A program made the position numbers and the translations under genes. From positions 21,192 through 85,191 of the forward strand of contig CAKRIL010000009.1 of the NCBI GenBank assembly GCA_934343915.1: DNA of 64,000 nucleotides, read 5' to 3'. This document shows, one piece after another, positions 17,594 through 25,065 of this stretch (its first letter is position 1; every line of letters begins with the position of its first letter). This DNA comes from an uncultured Lachnospiraceae bacterium. Lineage in GTDB: Bacteria > Bacillota > Clostridia > Lachnospirales > Lachnospiraceae. Under the pieces are notes generated by a model. That model searched no databases, was not told where the DNA came from, and was given only the letters and a program-made list of their open reading frames with translations.

Positions 17594-18994
17594 TTATTCT
17601 ACCCTCTTGATATCAAAGGACTTGGCAACGCAGCTTCGTGCCTCCTCAAGCGTCGCGAACTCGCCGCCCTTAAGCATCTGTGCCATGAGGTTCCCAAGTG
17701 CGGTTCCCTCAACCGGACCTGCGTACACTTCCTTACCCGTAGCCTCCATTGTCTTCCTATTAAGATATTGATCCTGACAGCCGCCGCCGACAATGTGAAG
17801 CCTCTTGTAGGTTCTTCCCGTAATCTCCTCAATCTGCTTAACAGTCTCAGCATAGCTGTCCGCAAGCGAATTGTAGATACACTGAAGTACCTGTCCGAGA
17901 CCTTTCGGAACCGCCTGACCTGAATTCCTGCAATATGTCTTAATCGCCTCAGTCATGCTCTCAGGTGCAAGGAAGGAGCGGTCATTAACATTGACTCTCG
18001 ATGTAAAAGCTTCCTCCTTCTGTGCCATGGCGATAAGTTCCTGAAAAGGCAGCTTCTCCGGCTGCTCTCTCCTTACCGACTGAATCATCCACAGACCCAT
18101 GATATTCTTAAGATATCTGAAACGATAATCATATCCGCCCTCGTTCGTGAAGTTATACTCGCAGCTCTTCTCTGAGCAGTCAGCTTCCCTCCGTTCTATG
18201 CCCATAAGCGACCATGTTCCTGAGCTCAAATATATAAAATCGTCATCATTTGCAGGAACTGCCATAACCGCCGAGCCTGTGTCGTGAGTTGCAGGAAGAA
18301 CAACCTCCATATCAAAGCCTGTTCTGTCTATAATCTCCTTCTTAAGTGTTCCAACCGAGGTCTTAGGAAGATTGAGTCTGCCGAACATCTCTCTGTTAAA
18401 GCCAAGTCTGTCGATTATCTCGTAATCCCAATCCTTGGTGCCTGCATTCACAAGCTGTCCCGTCGTCGCGTTGGTATACTCATTCTTCTTAACTCCCGTG
18501 AGAAGGAAATTAAAATACTCGGGAACCATGAGAAAGCTCTTTGCCTTCTCAATATATTCCGGATGCTCCTTCTTAATAGCATAGAGCTGGTATACCGAGT
18601 TAAATATTGCCTTCTGTATTCCCGTTCTCGCATAGAGCTCCTTTTCCGGAATCAGCTTGTAAAGCTCCTTGTCAATCCCTTCCGTTCTCGAATCCCTGTA
18701 TGCAACGGTGTCCCCGAGAACCTTATCATTCTCATCAAGAAGAACGAAGTCAACGCCCCATGTGTCAATTCCCATCGACACCGGAACCTTGCCAATCTCC
18801 TTACACCTGGCAATACCGTTCACAATCTCCTCGAACAGCCTGTCAAGATTCCAGCACAGATGTCCGTTCCTCCTCTCAAGATTGTTCTCAAAGCGGTACA
18901 CCTCCTCATAGGTAATCCTGCCATTCTCTACATGCCCGAGAATATGTCTTCCGCTCGATGCCCCAATATCAACAGCCAAATAGTAATTGCTCAT
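17594..18994 (-). CDS. rhaB: Rhamnulokinase
   Basis: A 466-residue FGGY-family sugar kinase that phosphorylates L-rhamnulose with ATP. The N-terminal nucleotide-binding loop is YLAVDIGASSGRH. Substrate-domain landmarks are SMGIDTWGVDFVLLD and LPATHDTGSAVMAVP, and the C-terminal phosphate site is RLHIVGGGCQDQYLN. All are intact and the length is normal for RhaB. It starts after AAGGAGGCTGAT, directly downstream of the AraC gene and its terminator. A TATACT box near 19058 could be its -10, but no good -35 matches, as expected of an activator-dependent promoter. Confidence 0.96.
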   Translation of the reverse strand: MSNYYLAVDIGASSGRHILGHVENGRITYEEVYRFENNLERRNGHLCWNLDRLFEEIVNGIARCKEIGKVPVSMGIDTWGVDFVLLDENDKVLGDTVAYRDSRTEGIDKELYKLIPEKELYARTGIQKAIFNSVYQLYAIKKEHPEYIEKAKSFLMVPEYFNFLLTGVKKNEYTNATTGQLVNAGTKDWDYEIIDRLGFNREMFGRLNLPKTSVGTLKKEIIDRTGFDMEVVLPATHDTGSAVMAVPANDDDFIYLSSGTWSLMGIERREADCSEKSCEYNFTNEGGYDYRFRYLKNIMGLWMIQSVRREQPEKLPFQELIAMAQKEEAFTSRVNVNDRSFLAPESMTEAIKTYCRNSGQAVPKGLGQVLQCIYNSLADSYAETVKQIEEITGRTYKRLHIVGGGCQDQYLNRKTMEATGKEVYAGPVEGTALGNLMAQMLKGGEFATLEEARSCVAKSFDIKRVE

Positions 18995-19095
18995 ATCAGC
19001 CTCCTTGTTTTGCAGTGCAAAATCCTATTGTGCCTTCGGACGCACCCCACGTCCGTCTGCCTTAAACTATACCCAGTATACCCCAAATCAGGGCA

Positions 19096-19130
19096 TAAAA
19101 AAAGGACGTACATTGGTCAAAAATACGTCC
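19096..19130 (-). terminator. Terminator after the AraC regulator gene
   Basis: Minus-strand stem GGACGTA / TACGTCC immediately after the stop codon, followed by TTTTTTTATG. Confidence 0.88.
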
Positions 19131-20105
19131 TTATTTGCAGCGTTCATCCCTGTAATGCTTAGGGCTGCATCCATATTTTTCTTTGAATACCCTGAAAAAA
19201 TAACTGGTGTTGTCATAGCCTACTGCTGCAATGATATCCGTTATCGGAAGCGTCGTCTCGGTGAGGAGCTGCACTGACTTATTGAATCTTTTTATCTGCA
19301 AAAGCTCCTTAAAATTATACCCCGTACTCTGCTTGATATGACGCGAAAGTGAGTATATCGACATGTTGAGCCGTCCGGCAAGCTCTGCAAGCGAGCCGTC
19401 CCTGTAATTCTCCTCAACATACTTAAGTGTCGCAAATGATATTCTATTCTCATTTCCGACACCAAGTGCATTTCCGTCCTGCTCAAGCTTGTCGACGTAG
19501 TTCATAAGCTGCAAAAACAACAGTCCCATAGTTGTCTGATTGATTCGCCTGTTGTTGCTCTGCTTGTTCACAAGCGACCACACCATATTCTCAACAAGAT
19601 TCTGTATAGGCAGTATGTCCGACACGTTAAAGTGGAGATATGCCGCCTCATCCGTGTTATTGCAGAGCGTGCTGACTAAGAATTTTCTCAGCACATTCTC
19701 CTCCTCCATCATATCGAACGCCACATCAAAAAATTCCGGTCTCACAATGAAGTTGACAGCAATGTCATCCTCTCCCGCCGGGAGTATCTCATGATAGGAA
19801 AACTGATTCAGAAAAAGCAGATTCCCCTGTTCCAGCACGATTTTGGTGTCATTATTGATAATATGTGTCGTACTTCCGCTGCACATATAGATAATCTCAA
19901 TATAATCATGCCTGTGCTTTGGAAATGCAATGAACCTTGTATGTGTCCTTATATTGATAAGGCTGCCCTTATCAAGCATCTTCTCTCCACGGATGGTAAA
20001 TTCACCCGTGGAGGAATAGCGGTCTTTACTTATTTTTTTGCCCGATAGTATCTCCTGCTCTTCAGGAGTTATCTTTCTCAAAATATCGAGAAGCTCTTTG
20101 TTCAT
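19131..20105 (-). CDS. AraC-family transcriptional regulator of rhamnogalacturonan/rhamnose genes
   Basis: A 324-residue regulator. Residues about 45-150 form a cupin-like ligand domain (KHRHDYIEIIYMCSG, a metal/sugar-pocket-like HxH motif). Residues about 225-322 carry two helix-turn-helix motifs of the AraC type, with the conserved IIAAVGYDNTSYFFRVFKEKYGCSPKHYR end. It lies between the GH28 and rhaB genes, 15 bp after GH28. It most likely activates the locus in response to rhamnose or a pectic oligosaccharide. The ligand is inferred from neighbours only. Confidence 0.9.
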   Translation of the reverse strand: MNKELLDILRKITPEEQEILSGKKISKDRYSSTGEFTIRGEKMLDKGSLINIRTHTRFIAFPKHRHDYIEIIYMCSGSTTHIINNDTKIVLEQGNLLFLNQFSYHEILPAGEDDIAVNFIVRPEFFDVAFDMMEEENVLRKFLVSTLCNNTDEAAYLHFNVSDILPIQNLVENMVWSLVNKQSNNRRINQTTMGLLFLQLMNYVDKLEQDGNALGVGNENRISFATLKYVEENYRDGSLAELAGRLNMSIYSLSRHIKQSTGYNFKELLQIKRFNKSVQLLTETTLPITDIIAAVGYDNTSYFFRVFKEKYGCSPKHYRDERCK

Positions 20106-20120
20106 AAGTGCTCCTTCACA

Positions 20121-21710
20121 CTATTTGCTCATAATGGAATCAACATTGATTAACTCATATGGGTCGGTGGCTGCACCCTCAACCTTAACATTTATAAGGT
20201 TAAGCTTCTTTACATTGGCTGCAACGATGCCACGCCTGCTTGATGCATCACAGCCTGACATCATGGCTGCCACACCCGACTTGGCATCCTCTGCGTAATC
20301 AATATGAACATTCTCCATCGTAACCTCTGCAATCTTCTGCTCAGGAAGTCCATATATATAAGCACCTGCGACATGGCAGTTGTGACACTCAATATTCCTG
20401 AAGGTCAGCCTGTCAATTCTAGGAGTTCTGTCGTCAACAGGAAGCGGATTCCTGCTTCCTACATACTCCGTCTTGCCGTCCGGGTCACAGAAGTAGAAGC
20501 TGTTCACTACGAAAGGTGTCATGACATTGTCCATCTTGATATTCTCAAATGTGATGTTGTCAAGCACAGAGTCCTTTCCTCTTCCTCTTCTTGTCTTAAC
20601 TCTCAAGCCTCTGTCCGTATTGAGGAACAGACAGTCCGTAATCTTTACATTATTTACACCTGCGGCAATCTCACTTCCTACCGTAACCGCGCCATGTCCG
20701 TCACGCATGCAGGACTGACGGATGAGCATATCGGATGTAGGAATCTTATGCTTTCTGCCCATATAGATCTTGCCTGACTTTATGGCTATACAGTCATCAC
20801 CGACTGAAAAATATACGCCGACAATCTCCACTCCCTTGCAGGATTCAGGGTCAAGTCCGTCCGTATTGTGTGAGTTGGCAGGATTGATTACCTTAAGGTC
20901 AACGAATCTTATGTTCTCCGTAAAGTACGGGTGAAGTGTCCATGATGGCGAATTGGTAACCGTCACGCCGTGAAGCACCACATTCCTGCAGTGGCTTATG
21001 AATACCAGTCTCGGTCTCCATGCTATCTTTCTTATCTTGCAGTCCTTCCACCAGTTGTCAAAGTCCGCACAGCCGTCGATTGTTCCCTCACCTGTTATGA
21101 CAACGTTCTCCACATTGATTCCCGTGATTATGCCCGTGAAGCAGTCAAGAGGGTTGCCCTCCCATGTTCCGAGATTATATTCGTCCTTCTCGTCATAGCT
21201 CTGAATCATTCCCGGAAGTATGCCGAACTTCTCTCTCTCTGTAAAAGCCGACAATACAGCATCCTTTGCGAGGTCGAGCACAAGGTCACTCTTTAGGAAA
21301 AGAGAGGTAATCTTATAGACTCCCGCCGGAACATACACTCTTCCGCCCTTAGGACATGCCATAATAGCTGTCTGTACCGCAAGCGTGTCGTCATGCTCAC
21401 CATTACCGTATGCTCCGAAATCGCGTACATTAAGTGTCACGAACTCATAATCCGTATGAACATCTATATATCCCTTGTTGTTCTCATTCTTGGTGTACGC
21501 ATTCCCTGCCTCACCGCTCTCAACAACCTCAATATTGTAATCCGTATCCGGCAAAAGTCCGTAAATGGATGTTATAACACGGTTCGTCGACTGTGTGTAC
21601 ACTCCGTTGACATATATATCATAATTAGATGTATCCGTATAAAAAATACCTGTATTCTTAAGCTCTATGCAGACATTTCTCGATGTCTTAGCAACCAGAC
21701 CAAGCTCCAT
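20121..21710 (-). CDS. GH28 glycoside hydrolase (polygalacturonase/rhamnogalacturonan hydrolase type), intracellular
   Basis: A 529-residue protein without a signal peptide. Residues 1-90 look like a beta-sandwich or fibronectin-III module; about 92-525 form the GH28 beta-helix. All canonical active-site groups are present: NTD (282-284), GDD (304-306), GHG (338-340) and RVK (370-372). It probably trims imported oligogalacturonide or rhamnogalacturonan fragments in the cytoplasm, releasing terminal sugars. Exo-action is inferred from location and neighbours. It lies between the unknown 232-aa gene and the AraC gene, in the order CE12-unknown-GH28-AraC. Specificity between galacturonic acid and rhamnose linkages cannot be decided by eye. 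Confidence 0.92.
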   Translation of the reverse strand: MELGLVAKTSRNVCIELKNTGIFYTDTSNYDIYVNGVYTQSTNRVITSIYGLLPDTDYNIEVVESGEAGNAYTKNENNKGYIDVHTDYEFVTLNVRDFGAYGNGEHDDTLAVQTAIMACPKGGRVYVPAGVYKITSLFLKSDLVLDLAKDAVLSAFTEREKFGILPGMIQSYDEKDEYNLGTWEGNPLDCFTGIITGINVENVVITGEGTIDGCADFDNWWKDCKIRKIAWRPRLVFISHCRNVVLHGVTVTNSPSWTLHPYFTENIRFVDLKVINPANSHNTDGLDPESCKGVEIVGVYFSVGDDCIAIKSGKIYMGRKHKIPTSDMLIRQSCMRDGHGAVTVGSEIAAGVNNVKITDCLFLNTDRGLRVKTRRGRGKDSVLDNITFENIKMDNVMTPFVVNSFYFCDPDGKTEYVGSRNPLPVDDRTPRIDRLTFRNIECHNCHVAGAYIYGLPEQKIAEVTMENVHIDYAEDAKSGVAAMMSGCDASSRRGIVAANVKKLNLINVKVEGAATDPYELINVDSIMSK

Positions 21711-21774
21711 ATCTATTCTCCGTTCCGCCGCCCGCTGCGGCTATAATGTAATGAAAGTTCTATATTCTATTATC

Positions 21775-22473
21775 CTATGCCTCAGCGTATACCTGATACT
21801 TCTCAGCAAGAACCACCTTGAGTGCGCATGCCTTCTTAACCGCAAGCGCCATAACCGCCTGTGCGTCCGCGTCCTTCATAATGTCCACATGCTCTCCGCT
21901 TATATGCTTTCTCATTCTTCCCTCGCGCTCCCATGCTCTGTCGATAAGCACTCTAAACTCATCCCTGAACATGTCCACAAGACTTCTGTAAAGCTCATAT
22001 ACCGGCTCTGCAATGGCAGCAATCGTATCAACAAGTGCAAGCATAAAAAGTGCCTCCTGCATCTCATTGTCCCTGCCATTCTTCTTAAGCTCAGCGAACT
22101 TAACCGTGAGTGCATGATAATGCTCCTTGCCGCCGAACATTGTCTCGTAATTCATATCAAATGCAAGTCCCATATATCTGTCCGACTTTTCAAGTTCTGT
22201 AATCACGTTCTTATATGCCTCATCACCTGTGACATTATAAGCCGCATACAAAAGATTCATAGCCGAAGGATACTCACAGCCCTCGACGGTAGCCGCCTTG
22301 TCCTTCATCTGCTCAGCCTTATCCGCTATAACCTCCTTAAGCTCTTCCTTCTCATCGCCCTCTGCAAGTACACCGTACTCCCATACGGCACGGCTTACAA
22401 GCACGCCCTCTGCGGCACCCATGTCATCAACTGACATGTAACGCAGAGTGTCAATAATCTCTCTCGTTGTCAT
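21775..22473 (-). CDS. Unknown protein of the rhamnogalacturonan locus
   Basis: A 232-residue, acidic, apparently all-alpha cytoplasmic protein that I do not recognise. ATG follows TTTGGAGGAATAAAAC. Segments such as PSAMNLLYAAYNVTGDEAYKNVI faintly recall the repeated helical hairpins of alpha/alpha-toroid uronyl hydrolases (GH88/GH105). However, it is much shorter than those enzymes (about 350 residues) and no catalytic Asp pair is evident. Its fixed position between CE12 and GH28 suggests a role with pectic oligosaccharides. A helper or degenerate hydrolase is possible, but function should be left open. Confidence 0.8.
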   Translation of the reverse strand: MTTREIIDTLRYMSVDDMGAAEGVLVSRAVWEYGVLAEGDEKEELKEVIADKAEQMKDKAATVEGCEYPSAMNLLYAAYNVTGDEAYKNVITELEKSDRYMGLAFDMNYETMFGGKEHYHALTVKFAELKKNGRDNEMQEALFMLALVDTIAAIAEPVYELYRSLVDMFRDEFRVLIDRAWEREGRMRKHISGEHVDIMKDADAQAVMALAVKKACALKVVLAEKYQVYAEA

Positions 22474-22514
22474 GTTTTATTCCTCCAAATTCAAAATTAA
22501 TTTCACATTTTCCG

Positions 22515-22655
22515 ATTGCACCAATTTAATATATACACCGTCGACCCGCTCTCGCTTAATTGAAGCACACAGCGGTACATAAGGCAATATAATACATTGC
22601 CTAAGTACCGGAGGCTTCAAAAAGTCGACTTGCGTATATATTAAATTGATGCAAT
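22515..22655. repeat. Family B palindromic element, copy B2
   Basis: About 141 bp filling the gap between CE12 and the unknown gene. Outer arms of about 31 bp (22515-22545, 22624-22655) share CAATTTAATATATAC and GTCGAC. Nested inside are GAAGC/GCTTC, GGTAC/GTACC and AGGCAA/TTGCCT stems. The sequence CCGCTCTCGCT next to the left arm recalls the core of B1 and B3. It could form a long hairpin within the polycistronic mRNA. Confidence 0.7.
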
Positions 22656-22672
22656 CCATAATATCAACTGAT

Positions 22673-23407
22673 TTAGTCTATTAGTAATGCCGCATCTTCC
22701 TTAACTTCATTAGGATTCACAAGCATGTCCATGTACGGGCTGTCAAGCCTCGCAATCCCTGCCGCAATAAGCTCCGCGAATGTGACTGCACCGGCATACT
22801 GAAGATGAGTATTGTCCGTCTTGCCCTCAGGGAAGTTCGGGAACTCGCCCGGTGCAAGATGCATGAACCACTTTCTGCTCTCCATATCTCCGGTCTTCTC
22901 TATCCTGCGTCGGCTCATCGTACACAAATCAATAACAGGGACATTGCACTCCTCACCGACCTCAAGCATTGCCTGTGGATATGTAAGATGTGTATTGTCA
23001 ACAAGCTTGCCCTCCGACACAAACAACCTTCTGTACAGCGGTGTTATAAGGAGCGGATATGCCCCGACATCCCTCGCTGTCTTAATGAAAGTCCTGAGAT
23101 TATCCTTAAAGGTCGTCTGTGGGTCCGTGTATCTTAGAGGGTCATCCTTCTCATCATTATGACCGAACTGCACAAAAAGGAAGTCACCCTTTCTGATGTT
23201 CTCCTTAATGAATTCCAATCTTCCCTCATCAATGAAGCTCTTCGTGCTTCTTCCATTCTCTGCGCGGTTGACAATGAGAATCTCCTTCTTCACAAAGAGT
23301 GAAAAGCCCTGTCCAATACCGCACTGCGGATAACTTGTAAAATCGTTCTGCTTAACCGTGGAATCTCCTGCCCAGAAGATTCTAGGGGTTTCTGACAATG
23401 AAGCCAT
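22673..23407 (-). CDS. Rhamnogalacturonan acetylesterase (CE12-type SGNH hydrolase)
   Basis: A 244-residue SGNH/GDSL esterase that removes acetyl groups from galacturonic acid residues of rhamnogalacturonan. Block I is FWAGDST (nucleophile Ser, about residue 16). Gly block II is NGRSTKSF, block III QFGHND, and block V DNTHLQYAGA with catalytic Asp/His. No signal peptide is present, so it acts on imported oligosaccharides in the cytoplasm. It is the first gene of the CE12-unknown-GH28-AraC group; element A2 lies 57 bp upstream in its probable leader. Confidence 0.92.
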   Translation of the reverse strand: MASLSETPRIFWAGDSTVKQNDFTSYPQCGIGQGFSLFVKKEILIVNRAENGRSTKSFIDEGRLEFIKENIRKGDFLFVQFGHNDEKDDPLRYTDPQTTFKDNLRTFIKTARDVGAYPLLITPLYRRLFVSEGKLVDNTHLTYPQAMLEVGEECNVPVIDLCTMSRRRIEKTGDMESRKWFMHLAPGEFPNFPEGKTDNTHLQYAGAVTFAELIAAGIARLDSPYMDMLVNPNEVKEDAALLID

Positions 23408-23463
23408 GTGTGTACCTCTTTTCTTTGTAAAAGCTAAATATCATATATTAATTTTATGAATAA

Positions 23464-23691
23464 TAATATATTATACTTATATCCATAACATCTCCGGTTT
23501 ACGAAGTTAAGATATTCTAAGAACTCTAACAACCATTTTATCCATATACGCCACCGATGCCAAGCAGACTTCCTTGTCTGCGTGGCATCTTTTTCAGCAT
23601 CCATGCTGAAAATGGCTATACATTAATAGAGTTCTAAGAACATCTAAACTTCTCCCAAAGTCGACGTTACGGATATAAGTATAATATATTA
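23464..23691 (-). repeat. Family A structured element, copy A2
   Basis: A 228-bp element bounded by a perfect 21-bp inverted repeat. The GGA-loop strand is minus, the same direction as CE12, whose start is 57 bp away. Hairpin loops are C-ATGGAT-G (stem TTTTCAGC/GCTGAAAA) and C-AAGGAA-G (stem with GATGCCA/TGGCATC). Junction GCCA/TGGC is intact. The internal-loop strands have diverged slightly (CGACTTTGGGAG and GTAAACCGGAG). The GGTGTCAAAACATG terminal repeats of copies A1, A4 and A5 are absent. Confidence 0.85.
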
Positions 23692-23880
23692 TTTATTTAC
23701 AATTCTTAATAAATGTAATTATGCTATCTTGTACAAAAAAGATGTTGTCGTAATAGTTATTGACAAATTTTCTGTATTTTTGTATCACTTACACCGTTAT
23801 TCTACTACATTTACATTCATTTTTCAATCACAATACACTTAATTCCTACGATATTACTGTATTTTCTCAACAACCTAAAT
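23692..23880. other. AT-rich spacer between A2 and A3
   Basis: About 190 bp of AT-rich sequence with stop codons in all frames. I see no gene, promoter consensus or terminator in it. Confidence 0.6.
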
Positions 23881-24118
23881 GCGTGTAATCTGTTATATAT
23901 ATATGCATACTGCGACTTTTGGGAGAAGCTTAGATATTCTTAGTGCTCTGTTGCCACTTAGCCAATTTCGGCATGGATGCCGAAATAGCAGTCACGCAGA
24001 CACGGATGGCTGCTTGACTGCGGTGGCGGACACTTCCTTTACATACCTCAGAGCACTTAGAATATCTTAGCTTCGTACAACGGAGACAGTATGCATATAT
24101 ATATAACAGATTACACGC
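23881..24118 (+). repeat. Family A structured element, copy A3
   Basis: A 238-bp element bounded by a perfect 32-bp inverted repeat (23881-23912 and 24087-24118). The GGA-loop strand is plus, opposite to A2. Hairpin loops are C-ATGGAT-G (stem ATTTCGGC/GCCGAAAT) and C-ACGGAT-G (lower stem GCAGTCA/TGACTGC). The GAAGCTTAGATATTCTTAG strand pairs with CTTAGAATATCTTAGCTTC apart from T-T mismatches. The internal-loop strands CGACTTTTGGGA and GTACAACGGAG are canonical. Confidence 0.87.
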
Positions 24119-24137
24119 CAATATCGTGTCTCTGCAT

Positions 24138-24172
24138 GAAAAAAGGGCTCCGGAGAAATCCCCGAAACCCTT
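24138..24172 (-). terminator. Terminator after the sugar-permease operon
   Basis: Minus-strand hairpin AAGGGTTTCGGGGA / CTCCGGAGCCCTT (nearly perfect with G-T pairs) followed by TTTTTT, 13 bp past the permease stop. Confidence 0.92.
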
Positions 24173-24184
24173 GGAAGTGCAAAA

Positions 24185-25051
24185 TCACTCTTTAACCGCA
24201 CCTACATTGATACCCTGTACAAAGTAGTCCTGGCAGAAAGGATACAAAATCATGAAAGGAATGATAGCCACAATAACGGCTGCATTCTGAAGTGCATTTG
24301 TAGAGATTGTATCATCTGTCGGAAGGTCACTATCCATAACCATCGCACGCAGCTTCATCTGGAAGTTGAATAACTTGTTGTTGGTTACATAAATCTTGAA
24401 GTTGGTGTAATCATTCCAGTAAGTAACCGCAAACATAAGACCAATAGCTGCAAGAGCTGCCTTTGAAAGAGGAAGAACGATTCTGATGAAGGTTCTCATT
24501 GGAGAACATCCGTCAATCTCTGCCGCCTCGAAAAGTGACTCAGGAATACCTTCAAAGAAGTTTCTCATGAGTACAAGGTTGTATACGTTGATACCAAGTG
24601 GAAGGATAACCGACCACAGTGTATCTGTTAAGTGCAGATTCATCATAACGATATAGGTAGGAATCATACCGCCTGAGAAAAGCATTGTGAAGAGAAGCAG
24701 CCATGAGAACAATGTTCTACCTGGCATCTCCCACTGAATAAGTACATATGCTCCTAACGTTGAGAGAAGGAGACCTACGAATGTACCTACAACCGTAACA
24801 AAAACAGAAATAAGGAATGGTCTGTATAATGTTACACTGGTTACGATTGACTTGTAAGCAGAAATAGTAAACTTCTCCGGCCAAAGCTTAAGTCCATATC
24901 CCGCTGCTGCATCGAATGAGTCAACGAGAACCTTAACAAGTGGGAAAAGTATTATTAATGAAATAAGTATAAACAAAATTGTGTTGAAAACTGCAAAAGG
25001 AGTAATTTTCTTCTTTGGCTTTACATAAACGTATTTCTTTTCATCTTCCAT
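24185..25051 (-). CDS. Carbohydrate ABC transporter permease (LplC/YtcP type)
   Basis: A 288-residue MalG-class permease with six membrane segments. The EAA coupling loop EAAEIDGCSPMRTFIRIVLP lies near residue 190. It pairs with the LplB-type permease encoded 14 bp upstream and the binding lipoprotein upstream of that. In Bacillus the related YtcP/YteP/YtcQ set imports rhamnogalacturonan-derived oligosaccharides, which fits the CE12, GH28 and rha genes next door. No ATPase is encoded here, as usual for this family, which shares a multi-sugar ATPase encoded elsewhere. Start after AGGAGGTAATTTAAA. Confidence 0.9.
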   Translation of the reverse strand: MEDEKKYVYVKPKKKITPFAVFNTILFILISLIILFPLVKVLVDSFDAAAGYGLKLWPEKFTISAYKSIVTSVTLYRPFLISVFVTVVGTFVGLLLSTLGAYVLIQWEMPGRTLFSWLLLFTMLFSGGMIPTYIVMMNLHLTDTLWSVILPLGINVYNLVLMRNFFEGIPESLFEAAEIDGCSPMRTFIRIVLPLSKAALAAIGLMFAVTYWNDYTNFKIYVTNNKLFNFQMKLRAMVMDSDLPTDDTISTNALQNAAVIVAIIPFMILYPFCQDYFVQGINVGAVKE

Positions 25052-25065
25052 TTTAAATTACCTCC

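Noticed and set aside
18284..19162. Plus-strand open frame of 292 codons opposite rhaB
   Set aside because: It lies antisense to a fully convincing rhamnulokinase, has Cys/His/Arg-rich shadow composition, and has no ribosome site. Other long antisense frames (for example 4847-5596 and 21667-22434) were dropped for the same reason.
23879..24121. 63-codon frames on both strands of element A3
   Set aside because: They are produced by the palindrome, are not conserved in other family A copies and have no ribosome site.
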